Source: Rhizobium metallidurans
GTDB taxonomy: Bacteria; Pseudomonadota; Alphaproteobacteria; Rhizobiales; Rhizobiaceae
NCBI RefSeq assembly: GCF_014196505.1
Contig: NZ_JACIDW010000016.1
Location: 1 to 64,000, forward strand
Direction of reading: 5' to 3'
Length of the DNA: 64,000 bases
In this document: piece after piece, positions 45,115-54,313 of the stretch
Numbering within the stretch: the stretch's first letter is position 1
Layout of the letters: each line of letters opens with the position of its first letter
Notes under the pieces: generated by a model
What the model saw: only the letters and a program-made list of their open reading frames with translations
Told to the model about the DNA's origin: nothing
The model's database searches: none
Made by a program: the position numbers and the translations under genes

Positions 45115-45732
45115 TTAACGCGAGTAGAATTCGACCACCAGGTGCGGTTCCATGACAACAGCGTACGGTACGTCGCTGAGAGCCGGTACACGAGCGAAGG
45201 TAGCGACCATCTTGTTGTGGTCGACTTCGATGTACTCAGGAACGTCGCGTTCAGCCAGGCTGATGGCTTCGAGAACCGAAACCAGCTGCTTGGACTTCTG
45301 ACGAACTTCGATGACATCGCCGGCCTTGCAACGGTAGGAACCGATGTTGACGCGAACGCCGTTCACGGTCACGTGGCCGTGGTTGACGAACTGACGGGCA
45401 GCGAAGACGGTCGGAACGAACTTGGCGCGATAGACGATCGCATCCAGGCGGGATTCCAGCAGACCGATGAGGTTTTCAGAAGTGTCGCCCTTGCGGCGCG
45501 AAGCTTCGGCGAAGATCGCGCGGAACTGCTTCTCGCGCAGGTCACCGTAGTAACCCTTGAGCTTCTGCTTGGCGCGCAGCTGCACACCGAAGTCCGAAAG
45601 CTTGCCCTTGCGGCGCTGGCCGTGCTGGCCCGGGCCGTATTCGCGGCGGTTCACCGGGGACTTAGGACGGCCCCAGATGTTTTCGCCCATACGGCGGTCA
45701 ATTTTATACTTGGACGATTCGCGCTTGCTCAT
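45115..45732 (-). CDS. rpsD: 30S ribosomal protein S4
   Basis: A 205-residue S4. It starts MSKRESSKYKIDRRMGENIWGRPKSP and has PGQHGQRRKGKLSDFGVQL, the S4 RNA-binding region ENLIGLLESRLDAIVYRAKF and VNHGHVTVNGVRVNIGSYRCK. The protein starts 16S rRNA folding. As in other alphaproteobacteria it stands alone instead of in the alpha operon. Start ATG 45732 has AAAGGAAA upstream. Confidence 0.98.
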   Translation of the reverse strand: MSKRESSKYKIDRRMGENIWGRPKSPVNRREYGPGQHGQRRKGKLSDFGVQLRAKQKLKGYYGDLREKQFRAIFAEASRRKGDTSENLIGLLESRLDAIVYRAKFVPTVFAARQFVNHGHVTVNGVRVNIGSYRCKAGDVIEVRQKSKQLVSVLEAISLAERDVPEYIEVDHNKMVATFARVPALSDVPYAVVMEPHLVVEFYSR

Positions 45733-45899
45733 CGTATTTCCTTTCAGAGTGTTACGGCGGTCTGTTTCCAAACCGCTCGAAGGAAACACGCCCTCCTTTG
45801 GCCTCTTTTGAGGAGGCCCGACAGGATTTTCCGGTTACGCGAACTGGAAACTCCACGGGACATGTCAAATGAAACACGGGACATTGCTGCCCCGTGCTG
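45733..45899 (-). other. Long structured rpsD mRNA leader
   Basis: About 166 bases separate the predicted transcription start from the ATG. Reading the minus strand, the leader holds CACGGG...CCCGTG, TTTCC...GGAAA and GGCCTC-ctcaaaa-GAGGCC hairpins. S4 regulates its own translation in other bacteria by binding leader RNA; whether this leader does so is unknown. Confidence 0.35.
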
Positions 45900-45905
45900 G
45901 CGCGG

Positions 45906-45934
45906 TCTTTAGGGTGAAGTCACTGGAATGTCAA
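45906..45934 (-). promoter_or_regulatory. Strong sigma-70 promoter of rpsD
   Basis: On the minus strand TTGACA (45929-45934, complement) is followed by a 17-bp spacer and TAAAGA (45906-45911). The -35 is a full consensus and the spacing is ideal, as expected of a ribosomal protein gene. Confidence 0.7.
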
Positions 45935-45990
45935 TCACAATCCATGGCCGCACCGCCAAAACCGTATGATCTCAAGAAAGCCGGAGAGGC

Positions 45991-47451
45991 TTACTTCATT
46001 GCTGCCTTCTGCGGCTTGAGGCCGAGCGCGTCGCTGATCGTGTAGAACAGATCCGTCTGGTCGGTCAAACCGCTGACGTTGGCGGCGCGCGGACCGTAGC
46101 CGGCGATGCGCAGCTGCGAACCGGTATGCCCCTGGTCCTCGGCCTCTTCCGCGTTGCCGTAGCTGACGGCCATCACCGCGCCGTCCTTGGTCATCAGCGT
46201 TTCCGTGAAGCCTGGAGCCTTGGAGCTCGGGTCGATGATCTGGCTGGAGTGGGCATGGTCGGCGGTGACGATCACGAGCGTGTCACCCTTCTCCTTGGCG
46301 AACTTCAGTGCTTCCTGAACGGCTTCGTCGAGATCGACGGTTTCGCCGATCTGGGCGCAAGGATTGGAGGCGTGGTCCTGCTTGTCGATCGAGGCGCCCT
46401 CGACCTGCAGGAAGAAGCCCTTCTCATTGGTCTTGAGCAGATCGATCGCCTTCGAGGTCATCTGCGCCAGCGTCGGCGTGGCGGCCGTGCGCTTCTCGTT
46501 CGGCTGGCAGACGACGGGCTCCTTGTCGATATTGCCGTTGCGGCTCGCCTGCGGGCCCTGCCAGCGAACCGGCATGTTGCCCTCGGCGAACAGGCCGAGA
46601 ACCGGGGCGCTGTCATTGGCCTGCTTGACGGCGGCAAGCTCGTCGGCATTGGTGACAATCTTGTAGCCGCGTTCTTCGGCCTGCTGGCGCAACGTCTTGC
46701 CCTTCCAGTCACCGGCCTTGGCGGTCTCGCCGAAGCTCTTGGCGCCGCCACCGAGCGTCACGTCGGCGCGCGTGCCGATAAGCTGCTCGGTGATCGAACC
46801 CTTGCCACCGTTCTCGAGCGCGTTGCTGGCGCACTTCTCTGTCGTTGCTTCCGGGCCGTAGCACTTGCGCTGCGTGACGTGGGCGACCTGCACGGCAGGC
46901 GTCGCGTCCTGCAGTTCGGCGGTCGAAACGTTGCCCGTGGCAAGACCGGCGGCTTTGGCCTTCTCCAGCAGCGTCTCCTGCGCCTCTTCGCGGATGTCGA
47001 CGCCGATCGCGCCGTTATAGCTCTTCACGCCGCTCGCCCACGCGGTGCCCGACGCGGCCGAATCGGTCACGTAGGTCGGCTTGCCGGTCTTCTTGTCGAG
47101 CGAATAATGCGTGTACTGGCCGGTGATCGGCAGCGCGTCGAGGCCCTTGAAATACTGGCCGGCGCCGACGGCATAGTTGCGCGCGACGGTGATTTCGGAA
47201 TCGCCCATGCCGTCACCGATCAGGAGGATCACATTCTTCGGGCGGCCATCGACGATCGCGGCGCGGTACGCCTCGGTGATGTCGCCGGAGATGCGGCGCG
47301 CGCCACCCGGCTTGCTCAAGTCCTCGCTTGCGCCGCGCTCCAGAAGCTTGGTCGCCGCGGCATCCTGGGCATAAGCCGGCTGACCGGCAACGGTGGCAAG
47401 CAGCGCTGCCGCGAATGCCTTGATCGCGTGTGAACGGGTGAAATTCGACAT
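45991..47451 (-). CDS. phoA: Alkaline phosphatase PhoA
   Basis: A 486-residue exported alkaline phosphatase with a signal peptide ending near AYA (about residue 27). Catalytic features are KNVILLIGDGMGD (metal), the nucleophile serine in VTDSAASGTAWASG, DKQDHASNPC and TADHAHSSQI. It releases phosphate from organic esters in the periplasm. Start ATG 47451 is preceded by AAGGAG; an ATG nine bases earlier touches that site. A small AAGCC/GGCTT hairpin with a T-rich tail at the stop may be a weak terminator. Confidence 0.95.
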   Translation of the reverse strand: MSNFTRSHAIKAFAAALLATVAGQPAYAQDAAATKLLERGASEDLSKPGGARRISGDITEAYRAAIVDGRPKNVILLIGDGMGDSEITVARNYAVGAGQYFKGLDALPITGQYTHYSLDKKTGKPTYVTDSAASGTAWASGVKSYNGAIGVDIREEAQETLLEKAKAAGLATGNVSTAELQDATPAVQVAHVTQRKCYGPEATTEKCASNALENGGKGSITEQLIGTRADVTLGGGAKSFGETAKAGDWKGKTLRQQAEERGYKIVTNADELAAVKQANDSAPVLGLFAEGNMPVRWQGPQASRNGNIDKEPVVCQPNEKRTAATPTLAQMTSKAIDLLKTNEKGFFLQVEGASIDKQDHASNPCAQIGETVDLDEAVQEALKFAKEKGDTLVIVTADHAHSSQIIDPSSKAPGFTETLMTKDGAVMAVSYGNAEEAEDQGHTGSQLRIAGYGPRAANVSGLTDQTDLFYTISDALGLKPQKAAMK

Positions 47452-47523
47452 GGCCAACATCTCCTTGGGCAAAAGGTCAAAGTGTGTGCCCCCAAAGGGC
47501 ATGCAAGCCTTATCGGCCCGGTA

Positions 47524-47542
47524 GATGAACTCGATATGACAG
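47524..47542 (-). promoter_or_regulatory. Candidate Pho box upstream of phoA
   Basis: On the minus strand CTGTCATATCGAGTTCATC has one perfect PhoB half-site (CTGTCAT) and, at the right 11-bp step, a degenerate second (AGTTCAT). A GATAAG lies 9 bases further on, where a PhoB-dependent -10 is expected. Fits phosphate-starvation control of phoA. Confidence 0.5.
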
Positions 47543-47626
47543 AAGCAACCCTATCGTGTAGAAACGCGCTCGCATGACGTGAAAACGCGCCCTGCCAGGC
47601 GATAGCGATCAGGGAATGCCTGTGGA

Positions 47627-49174
47627 TTACTCGGCCGCCGAGCGCACGCCGTCGACATCCGGCGCATTGGCATCGCCAGGCGCCGTCTGGCAGTTCATGT
47701 CGGGGAAAGCGACGATCCGCTTGCCGGAGAAATCGGTATGCACGACCACCGTCCCCTGCTCCTCGAAATAGCCGAGGAGACGCCGGGCGCGGCGCGCCGA
47801 ATGCGTGCCGTAGGCGCGCGCGATGCGGGCATCCGACGGGCACGGCTCGCCGCAGACGGCGGCCTTGGCGAGCATCAGGAAGACGCCCTGCAGATCATCC
47901 GTCACGCCTGATGACAGCGACAGGGCCGTCGCCCAGGCTTCGGTTTCGGCGGTGTCGGGGTCGACGCCCGAGCGCGATACGGCGACGCGGCGGCGGAACT
48001 CCGGCAGCGACATCGGCGATCCCGGCACGCGACGCATGCGAAGGCGCACGAGGAACTCCTGATAGAGCACCGAATCCGTGCGGAAACCCGAACCCGGATC
48101 GTCGAGGATCTCGCTGAGCACTGCCGAGACGCGCTCCTCGCGGTCTTCCGCCGACATCTCCGGCTGGCTGGCGCGGCCTTCGGCCGGCTGCGGCGCGGTT
48201 GCCGCCGGCGCGGAGCGGGAAAGCTCGGCCAGGATATCGGTGGTCGGGCGGGGTGCGGGAGCGGCGCGGCGCACTATCGGCCGCTGGAACTCTTCCGGAT
48301 CGGGCGTGAAGATCAGGTCCTCGACATCCTGAGGACAGTCCGGCAGCGGCATCAGCTTCGGGCTCGACGAACGCGCCGAGGTCTCGACATTGCCGATCTG
48401 GATCGGCAGCGGACGGCGCGACAGGGCCGGACCGAGAGCGACGAAGTTACCGCGCTTCAGATCGCGAAACATCTCCGCCTGGCGACGGTCCATGCCGAGC
48501 AGGTCGGCGGCGCGCGCCATGTCGATATCGAGGAAGGTTCGGCCCATCAGGAAATTCGACGCTTCGGCGGCGACGTTCTTGGCGAGCTTCGCCAGACGCT
48601 GCGTGGCGATGACGCCGGCCAGACCGCGCTTGCGGCCGCGGCACATCAGGTTGGTCATCGCGCCGAGCGACATCTTGCGCGCATCGTCGGAGACTTCGCC
48701 GGCAACCGACGGCGCGAACATCTGCGCTTCGTCGACGACGACGAGGACCGGATACCAGAACTCGCGATCGGCATCGAACATGCCGTTGAGAAAGGCGGCG
48801 GCGGCGCGCATCTGCTGCTCGATCTCGAGCCCTTCGAGCGTGAGAACGCAGGAGACGCGGTGCTGGCGAATGCGGTTGGCAATGCCGGCGAGCTCCGCCT
48901 CGGTGCGCTCGCCATCGACGACCACATGGCCGAACTTGTCGCTCAGCGTGACGAAATCACCCTCGGGGTCGATGATGACCTGCTGCACCCACGGCGCGGA
49001 TTGCTCGAGCAGGCGCCGCAGCAAATGCGACTTTCCTGAGCCGGAATTGCCCTGAACAAGGAGACGGGTCGCCAGAAGCTCCTCGATATCGAGCGTGGCC
49101 GGATTGCCTCCCGACGCCGATCCCATATCGATACCAACCTGCAAGTCCCATTCCCCTTCTGAAATCAACGCCAC
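47627..49174 (-). CDS. HerA-like ATPase (DUF87 helicase family)
   Basis: A 515-residue cytosolic ATPase. Walker A is GNSGSGKSH (about 43-51), Walker B is VLVVVDEAQMF, and ATQRLAKLAKNVA and NFLMGRTFLDID match the HerA/FtsK-like DUF87 fold, usually a DNA-translocating hexamer. The C-terminal half from about 290 is Ala/Pro-rich and then a small helical domain ending in EQGTVVVHTDFSGKRIVAFPD. No NurA nuclease or Sir2-like partner is adjacent, so its role is unclear. Start is GTG at 49174 with a weak ribosome site. Confidence 0.87.
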   Translation of the reverse strand: MALISEGEWDLQVGIDMGSASGGNPATLDIEELLATRLLVQGNSGSGKSHLLRRLLEQSAPWVQQVIIDPEGDFVTLSDKFGHVVVDGERTEAELAGIANRIRQHRVSCVLTLEGLEIEQQMRAAAAFLNGMFDADREFWYPVLVVVDEAQMFAPSVAGEVSDDARKMSLGAMTNLMCRGRKRGLAGVIATQRLAKLAKNVAAEASNFLMGRTFLDIDMARAADLLGMDRRQAEMFRDLKRGNFVALGPALSRRPLPIQIGNVETSARSSSPKLMPLPDCPQDVEDLIFTPDPEEFQRPIVRRAAPAPRPTTDILAELSRSAPAATAPQPAEGRASQPEMSAEDREERVSAVLSEILDDPGSGFRTDSVLYQEFLVRLRMRRVPGSPMSLPEFRRRVAVSRSGVDPDTAETEAWATALSLSSGVTDDLQGVFLMLAKAAVCGEPCPSDARIARAYGTHSARRARRLLGYFEEQGTVVVHTDFSGKRIVAFPDMNCQTAPGDANAPDVDGVRSAAE

Positions 49175-49244
49175 TCTTTAGCAGATTCGTGGCGGAATGC
49201 TCGGCCTACCGAACAAAACCCACAGCCAATCGCGCCGCCTCGAA

Positions 49245-50420
49245 TCAAGCCGCCTTGTCCGAAACGACCGAGCTTGCATCGCCCGCTGCGCTCGGTATCA
49301 GCATCCGCGTGAAGAGCAGGCTGACGGCAAGCGGGATCAACAGGATGCCCAGCCCGACACGCAGGCCGAAGGCTTCGGCGACGAAGCCGATTGCCGGCGG
49401 ACCGACGAGAAAACCGCTGAGCGCGATGAAGGTCAGGATGGCGACGCTCGAGGCAGCCGGCCGGTCCGTCAGGCTGGCGGAGGCCGTGACCGCCAGCGGG
49501 AAGCCGACCGAAACCCCTACACCGATCGCCGCGAAACCGATCAGCGCCACCGCCGTGTTCGGCGCCAAGAGCACGATCACCATACCCGTCAGCGAGGCGC
49601 AGCCGCAGACCCGCGCGATGACAACGGCGCCGAAGCGACTCTTCATGTAATCGCCGCCGAAGCGCCCTGTTGCCACGAGGCAGGCGAAGACCGAATAACC
49701 GAGACCGGTCAGCGCGCCTGTCGCAAACAGCACGTCGCGCAGATAGACCGCCGACCAGTCGGCGATCGCGCCCTCGGTCATGGTGATGCCGAAGGTGAAG
49801 GCGCAGATGCCGAGAAGGGCGGCACTCGGCAGCTTGAACGGCGCGCTTTTCGCATGCGACGTCTCGGCCGCCGGATCGGGCCCGAGCGGCAGCCGCGCGC
49901 TGACGAAGAGCGCGATCGGCAGCACCAGCAGCGCGATCAGGGCGAGCGACCAGTTCGCCGGCAGATGCAGCGCCGCGGCACCGACGCCAAGCAGGCTGCC
50001 TGCCATGATGCCGAGGCTCCAGAAGCCATGGCAGCGGCTCATGATCATGAGGCCGGTCGTCTTTTCCGCCCGGTCGGCCTCGACATTGAGGCCGAGTTCG
50101 AGCGTCGACAGCGTGACGCCAAGGATCATCAGCGTGAAGAACAGCGTCGTCATGCTGTCGGCGAAAGCCGGTAGCGAGGCGACCGCGAGAAAGGCGACGA
50201 AACCGTAGATGATCGTCGCCCGTCCGCCGATCTTCGCGACCAGCCGGCCGGCGAAGGGCAAGGTCATCAGCGTGCCGATCGGCAGCCCGAGCAGCGCGAT
50301 GGCAAGATCGGCCGGCCCCATGCCGAGCTTCGCCTGCACATCGGGAATGCGCGGCAGCCAGCTGCCGAAGGCGATCGGCTGCAGGAAGAAGATCAGCATC
50401 ACAAGTCTTTGAAACGACAT
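49245..50420 (-). CDS. MFS transporter
   Basis: A 391-residue 12-span major facilitator starting MSFQRLVMLIFFLQPIAFGSWLPRIPDVQ. Motif-A-like LPFAGRLVAKIGGRATI follows helix 2, and FSRCHGFWSLG-type text (MSRCHGFWSLGIMAG) is seen in helix 5. The opening resembles the YbjJ-like group of MFS proteins with unknown substrates. It differs from the two Bcr/CflA exporters upstream. The ATG at 50420 is chosen; 48 upstream codons lack family sense. Confidence 0.87.
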   Translation of the reverse strand: MSFQRLVMLIFFLQPIAFGSWLPRIPDVQAKLGMGPADLAIALLGLPIGTLMTLPFAGRLVAKIGGRATIIYGFVAFLAVASLPAFADSMTTLFFTLMILGVTLSTLELGLNVEADRAEKTTGLMIMSRCHGFWSLGIMAGSLLGVGAAALHLPANWSLALIALLVLPIALFVSARLPLGPDPAAETSHAKSAPFKLPSAALLGICAFTFGITMTEGAIADWSAVYLRDVLFATGALTGLGYSVFACLVATGRFGGDYMKSRFGAVVIARVCGCASLTGMVIVLLAPNTAVALIGFAAIGVGVSVGFPLAVTASASLTDRPAASSVAILTFIALSGFLVGPPAIGFVAEAFGLRVGLGILLIPLAVSLLFTRMLIPSAAGDASSVVSDKAA

Positions 50421-50544
50421 CAGACATCCCCTGTTCGCGTCAGGGAGCCGAAGCTCGCGAACGATTCTCCATCCGCGAGCTTGCGATATCGGCATCGCGA
50501 AGGAAAGCGTCGGCGGCGCGAAAGATCGCCGCGACGAAACGATG

Positions 50545-51348
50545 TCACCTGACGGTGAGACCAAATCCCTGCATCAGCCGTTTCGTCGAAAAATTCGGAT
50601 TGCCCGACGTAAAGACGGCGAAGTCGAAATTGTCGGGATGCACGGCATCGGCCACTTCAGGCACGAGGCTGCGCGCCCGCCGGGCTATGGCTTCCGCCGG
50701 ATCGAGCCAATCGACCGGCCACGGCGCCAGCCTTCTGAAGATGTTGGCCATGAACGGATAGTGCGTGCAGGCAAGCACGACGATATCGGTCTTCCTGCCA
50801 TCCTTCTCCACGAAGCACTGAGCGATCTCGCCCATGACGGCTTCATCGGAGAGCGTATCACCGCGAATATAGGCCTCCGCCATGCGCGCCAGGTTTTCCG
50901 AGCCGACGAGGCGCACATCGCATTGCTGCGCGAAGGACTGGATGAGATCGCGCGTATAGGCGCGCTTGACGGTTCCGGGTGTCGCCAGCACCGAGACGAG
51001 GCCCGAGCGCGTCCGCTCCGCCGCCGGCTTGATCGCCGGCACGGTGCCGACGAAGGTCATGCCGGGGAATGCGGCGCGCAAATCGGCGCCGGCGAGCGTG
51101 AAGGCCGTGTTGCAGGCGATGATGCAGACCTCGGGGTCGTGCTCGCGAAGCAGCCGGGCGAACAGATCGATGATCCGCTCCTTCAGCGCCTGCTCCTCCC
51201 ATCCGCCATAGGGGAAGCCGGCATCGTCGGCGACATAGATGAAACCGCGCTCGGGCATCAGCACCCGCGCCTCGCGCAGCACCGTCAGCCCGCCAATGCC
51301 TGAATCGAAGACCAGGACGGGTTTCAGCTCATGCGTCGCTGCTGTCAT
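50545..51348 (-). CDS. murI: Glutamate racemase
   Basis: A 267-residue MurI making D-glutamate for peptidoglycan. Seen are PVLVFDSGIGGLTVL, FPYGGWEEQ, the two catalytic cysteines in CNTAF and ACTHYPF, and the surrounding GTVPAIKPA. The start codon lies 20 bp inside the end of the methyltransferase gene, so translation is coupled. Confidence 0.96.
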   Translation of the reverse strand: MTAATHELKPVLVFDSGIGGLTVLREARVLMPERGFIYVADDAGFPYGGWEEQALKERIIDLFARLLREHDPEVCIIACNTAFTLAGADLRAAFPGMTFVGTVPAIKPAAERTRSGLVSVLATPGTVKRAYTRDLIQSFAQQCDVRLVGSENLARMAEAYIRGDTLSDEAVMGEIAQCFVEKDGRKTDIVVLACTHYPFMANIFRRLAPWPVDWLDPAEAIARRARSLVPEVADAVHPDNFDFAVFTSGNPNFSTKRLMQGFGLTVR

Positions 51349-52159
51349 CTTCCTGATGTTCCTTGACGTCTGCGGGCGCCCGGCTTCCGCGCGGATATTG
51401 CCGCGAGAAACGGTCGAGGGAGGAGATCACGCCGCGCATCACGCTGATTTCCTGCTCCGTGAAGGCGCGGCGGGAAAGGACTGCCCGGAGATTGTCGATC
51501 ATTTTCGGCTTTTTCGCGGGCGGGTGGAAATAATTGCGCGAATCCAGCGCTTCTTCCAACTGGTCGTAGAGCCCGTGCAATTGTTCCTTCGTCGATGGCG
51601 TCTGCTCCGTCGCCTGGAAGGGAACGCTGCCGAGATCCTCCATGCCCGACTTCATCCACTCATAGGACATCAGCAGCACCGCCTGCGCGATATTGAGCGA
51701 GGCGAAGGCGGGATTGACCGGGAAGGTCACGATCTCGTCGGCCAGCGCCACCTCTTCATTGGAGAGGCCCCATCGCTCGCGCCCGAAGAGGATGCCAGTC
51801 CCCTCACCGGCCGTAAACCGCGCACGCAACGTCTGAGCCGCCACGACGGGCGAACGCACCGGCTTGAAGCCGTCGCGCTCGCGCGCCGTCGTCGCATAGA
51901 CGAAATTGAGATCGGATATCGCCTCTTCCAGCGTCTCGAACACCTTGGTGCCCTCGATCACGTGGTCGGCCTTGGAGGCGGCAGCCTGCGCTTTCTCGTT
52001 CGGCCATCCGTCGCGCGGGTTGACGAGGCGCAGTTCCGAAAGGCCGAAATTCGCCATGGCCCGCGCCACCATCCCGATATTCTCGCCCATCTGCGGCTCG
52101 ACCAGAATGATGACGGGACCTTCCGTCAGAAGAAGACGCTCGCTGTTCGTGCCTGCCAT
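51329..52159 (-). CDS. TrmJ/TrmH-like (SpoU) RNA 2'-O-methyltransferase
   Basis: A 276-residue SPOUT methyltransferase. It shows PVIILVEPQMGENIGMVARAMANFG at the N-terminus, LFGRERWGLSNEEVALAD and NIAQAVLLMSYEW (the C-terminal knot). This is the TrmJ (tRNA Cm32/Um32) type, with a C-terminal extension after residue 180 and an acidic end EDDSSDA. Same residue-32 region that TtcA modifies. Overlaps murI by 20 bp. Start ATG 52159. Confidence 0.9.
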   Translation of the reverse strand: MAGTNSERLLLTEGPVIILVEPQMGENIGMVARAMANFGLSELRLVNPRDGWPNEKAQAAASKADHVIEGTKVFETLEEAISDLNFVYATTARERDGFKPVRSPVVAAQTLRARFTAGEGTGILFGRERWGLSNEEVALADEIVTFPVNPAFASLNIAQAVLLMSYEWMKSGMEDLGSVPFQATEQTPSTKEQLHGLYDQLEEALDSRNYFHPPAKKPKMIDNLRAVLSRRAFTEQEISVMRGVISSLDRFSRQYPRGSRAPADVKEHQEDDSSDA

Positions 52160-52218
52160 GAAGTCAAAATCCTTTTGCTAGGCGCGCAAATAGCCAAGAC
52201 GGGCTGAAACGGCAAGGC

Positions 52219-54222
52219 TTATGCGTCCGGATACAGCCGCTCGAGCGTCAGCCCGATCATCTCGAGCCCCTGCCGCCATCCCTTGCTGGCATGCGGATGG
52301 TGGCGCGCGGAGGGTACCGGGATATTGCGATCGACAAAGAAACACGCCGAGCGCCGCGCCGATGAAGACGTGACGCGTGCGAGGCTGGCGTCGATCAACT
52401 GGCGCGCATCGTCGTCGGTGATCGATGCCTCCCGGTTCTTCGCCATCATCCGTGCCCAGTAGGTGGCGGCGAGGAAGATCGCCAGCGTCTGACGGACCTG
52501 TCCCGGCCTGGTGACAACAGACCATGACGACCCGAGCGGCCGCGCCGCCGTCGCCAGATCCTTGTAGGCGGCGTCCAGCGTCTGCGACAGGCCGATCAGC
52601 ACATGCCGCGGCTCGCCGCCGGCGGCGGCCTTCAGCAGCGCGGTAAGCGCCGCGAACCATTTGTCGAGCACGAGGTCGAGCGCGCCGCGGGTGCGTGCCG
52701 GAAAGACGACGAAGGCCACCAGCGTGCCCACCGCCGCGCCGAGCGCCGTCTCCTCGACGCGCAGCAGGAGGAGATCGAGCGTCAGCGACCCGATCATCCC
52801 GTAGACAAGGCAAAGCGCGATCGACACGAAGAAGGTCATCGTCGCATAGCTTGTCTGCAGGAAGTAGAAGGCCAGGAAGATGGCGAGACTCGTGATTGCC
52901 AGCGCCGGCAGCTGATGGCCGGCAAGCAGCGTCGCGAGCAGAAGTCCGATCCCGATACCGAACAGTGTCCCCACCGATCGCTGCAGCGCCTTCATCGCCG
53001 TATCGCCACGCGAATTCGTGTTGGTAAAGACAAGGAAGGACGCGAGCACCGCCCAGAACCAGCGCTCGCGCGAAAGGCCGAGACCGAGCGTCATGGCGAT
53101 CGCCGATGCGACCGTGATCTGCAGCGCCGAGCGCATCAGCGGATTGCGCAACGAAAAATCGGGCCGCGACGCCTGAGCCGGTGCCTCGGCCACGGCGGCG
53201 ATATCGGCGAATCCGGTCCGGTTGCCCTCGTCGATGGTCTCGACGAGCTCAGCCCGCGCATTGCCGAGCCTGATCAGCGCTCGTGTCGCCTCGGCCGTGG
53301 AGCTGTCGTCGTCCTCGCCGGGCGAGCGCACGGAATGGCCCTCGATGATCCCATGCACCAGCTCGAAAGGCGGCAGCGCTTGCGAGCAGAGCATGATCGC
53401 GCCCTCGGCTGCCAGATGCGCGTCGAACAAGCGGATCGCCAGTTCGCCCGCCGGCTCCGTGCCCGGATCGAAAACGCCGCTCGCAGGCCGGGGGATGAAG
53501 CTCTCGGCCATCAGCACGACGTCCTTCAGCCGCTCCTCCAGCTGATTGAGTTCCTGCCGGTCCGCCTCCGAAACGCTTTTCACCGCGGCGAGCGCCGCGA
53601 TCTTGAACAGGATCTGGTTGATCCGCCCCTGCACGCTTTCGAGCGACCGCAACAGGTCGCGCCGCCAGTCGTCGGGCAGCACGACCGAGCGCACCGCATG
53701 CGCGATCAGCGAGGAGACGACCGGGCCGATCGCGACGAAAGGCAGCTCGGCGATCGGCGGCTGGAAATAGGCGCCGAGGAAGTACGACATGAAGGCGAAC
53801 ATGCCGATCGCATGACCGCGGGCCCCAAGGACACGCGCGGAAGCCGCGAGGAAGATGATCAGAAGAAAAGCGGCGTCGGAGATCAGCCGGTGCCCTTCCA
53901 GCCCGGCGGCGATGACGACGACTATGAGACTGGCGGCGCAGCCCAGAAGCCGGGTTACCAGCTGCCGCCCGCCGCCCTTGTCGCGCACCGCCACGCCGCC
54001 TTCGATGGCCAGCACGATCCCGAGCCCGTAGGACGCCGTCGGCAGCGGAAACAGCAACGAATGAATGACAAGCAGCACGCCGAACGACAGCGCCACCGAT
54101 AATGTAACGCGCAACGCCATCCTCAGCCGAGACAGCGCCGGATCGTTGGCAAGCAGCCAATCGCGGAAATCAAAACCGGAAAACAAGCTGTTCGGGCCCC
54201 GGAGCGCAGGAATGGTGTTCAC
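52219..54222 (-). CDS. FUSC/aromatic acid exporter-like membrane protein
   Basis: A 667-residue protein built from two similar blocks of about six membrane helices (about 30-165 and 365-490), separated by a large cytoplasmic region of about 190 residues and followed by about 150 soluble residues. FUSC/YccC proteins related to AaeB export aromatic carboxylates; typical landmarks such as SRERWFWAVLASFLVFTNTNSRGDTA are visible. No membrane-fusion partner gene is adjacent. Start ATG 54222. Confidence 0.85.
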   Translation of the reverse strand: MNTIPALRGPNSLFSGFDFRDWLLANDPALSRLRMALRVTLSVALSFGVLLVIHSLLFPLPTASYGLGIVLAIEGGVAVRDKGGGRQLVTRLLGCAASLIVVVIAAGLEGHRLISDAAFLLIIFLAASARVLGARGHAIGMFAFMSYFLGAYFQPPIAELPFVAIGPVVSSLIAHAVRSVVLPDDWRRDLLRSLESVQGRINQILFKIAALAAVKSVSEADRQELNQLEERLKDVVLMAESFIPRPASGVFDPGTEPAGELAIRLFDAHLAAEGAIMLCSQALPPFELVHGIIEGHSVRSPGEDDDSSTAEATRALIRLGNARAELVETIDEGNRTGFADIAAVAEAPAQASRPDFSLRNPLMRSALQITVASAIAMTLGLGLSRERWFWAVLASFLVFTNTNSRGDTAMKALQRSVGTLFGIGIGLLLATLLAGHQLPALAITSLAIFLAFYFLQTSYATMTFFVSIALCLVYGMIGSLTLDLLLLRVEETALGAAVGTLVAFVVFPARTRGALDLVLDKWFAALTALLKAAAGGEPRHVLIGLSQTLDAAYKDLATAARPLGSSWSVVTRPGQVRQTLAIFLAATYWARMMAKNREASITDDDARQLIDASLARVTSSSARRSACFFVDRNIPVPSARHHPHASKGWRQGLEMIGLTLERLYPDA

Positions 54223-54313
54223 CGCTTACATATCGCCACAGGCCCCAAAGCAAATCAATCTTCGCGATCGCCGCCGCGACGCCTGGCGCCGCGCGTCAAC
54301 CGAGCGGCGTCGT

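Noticed and set aside
49175..49244. Extra small gene between the HerA-like ATPase and MFS genes
   Set aside because: The gap of about 70 bp is too short and has no ribosome site.
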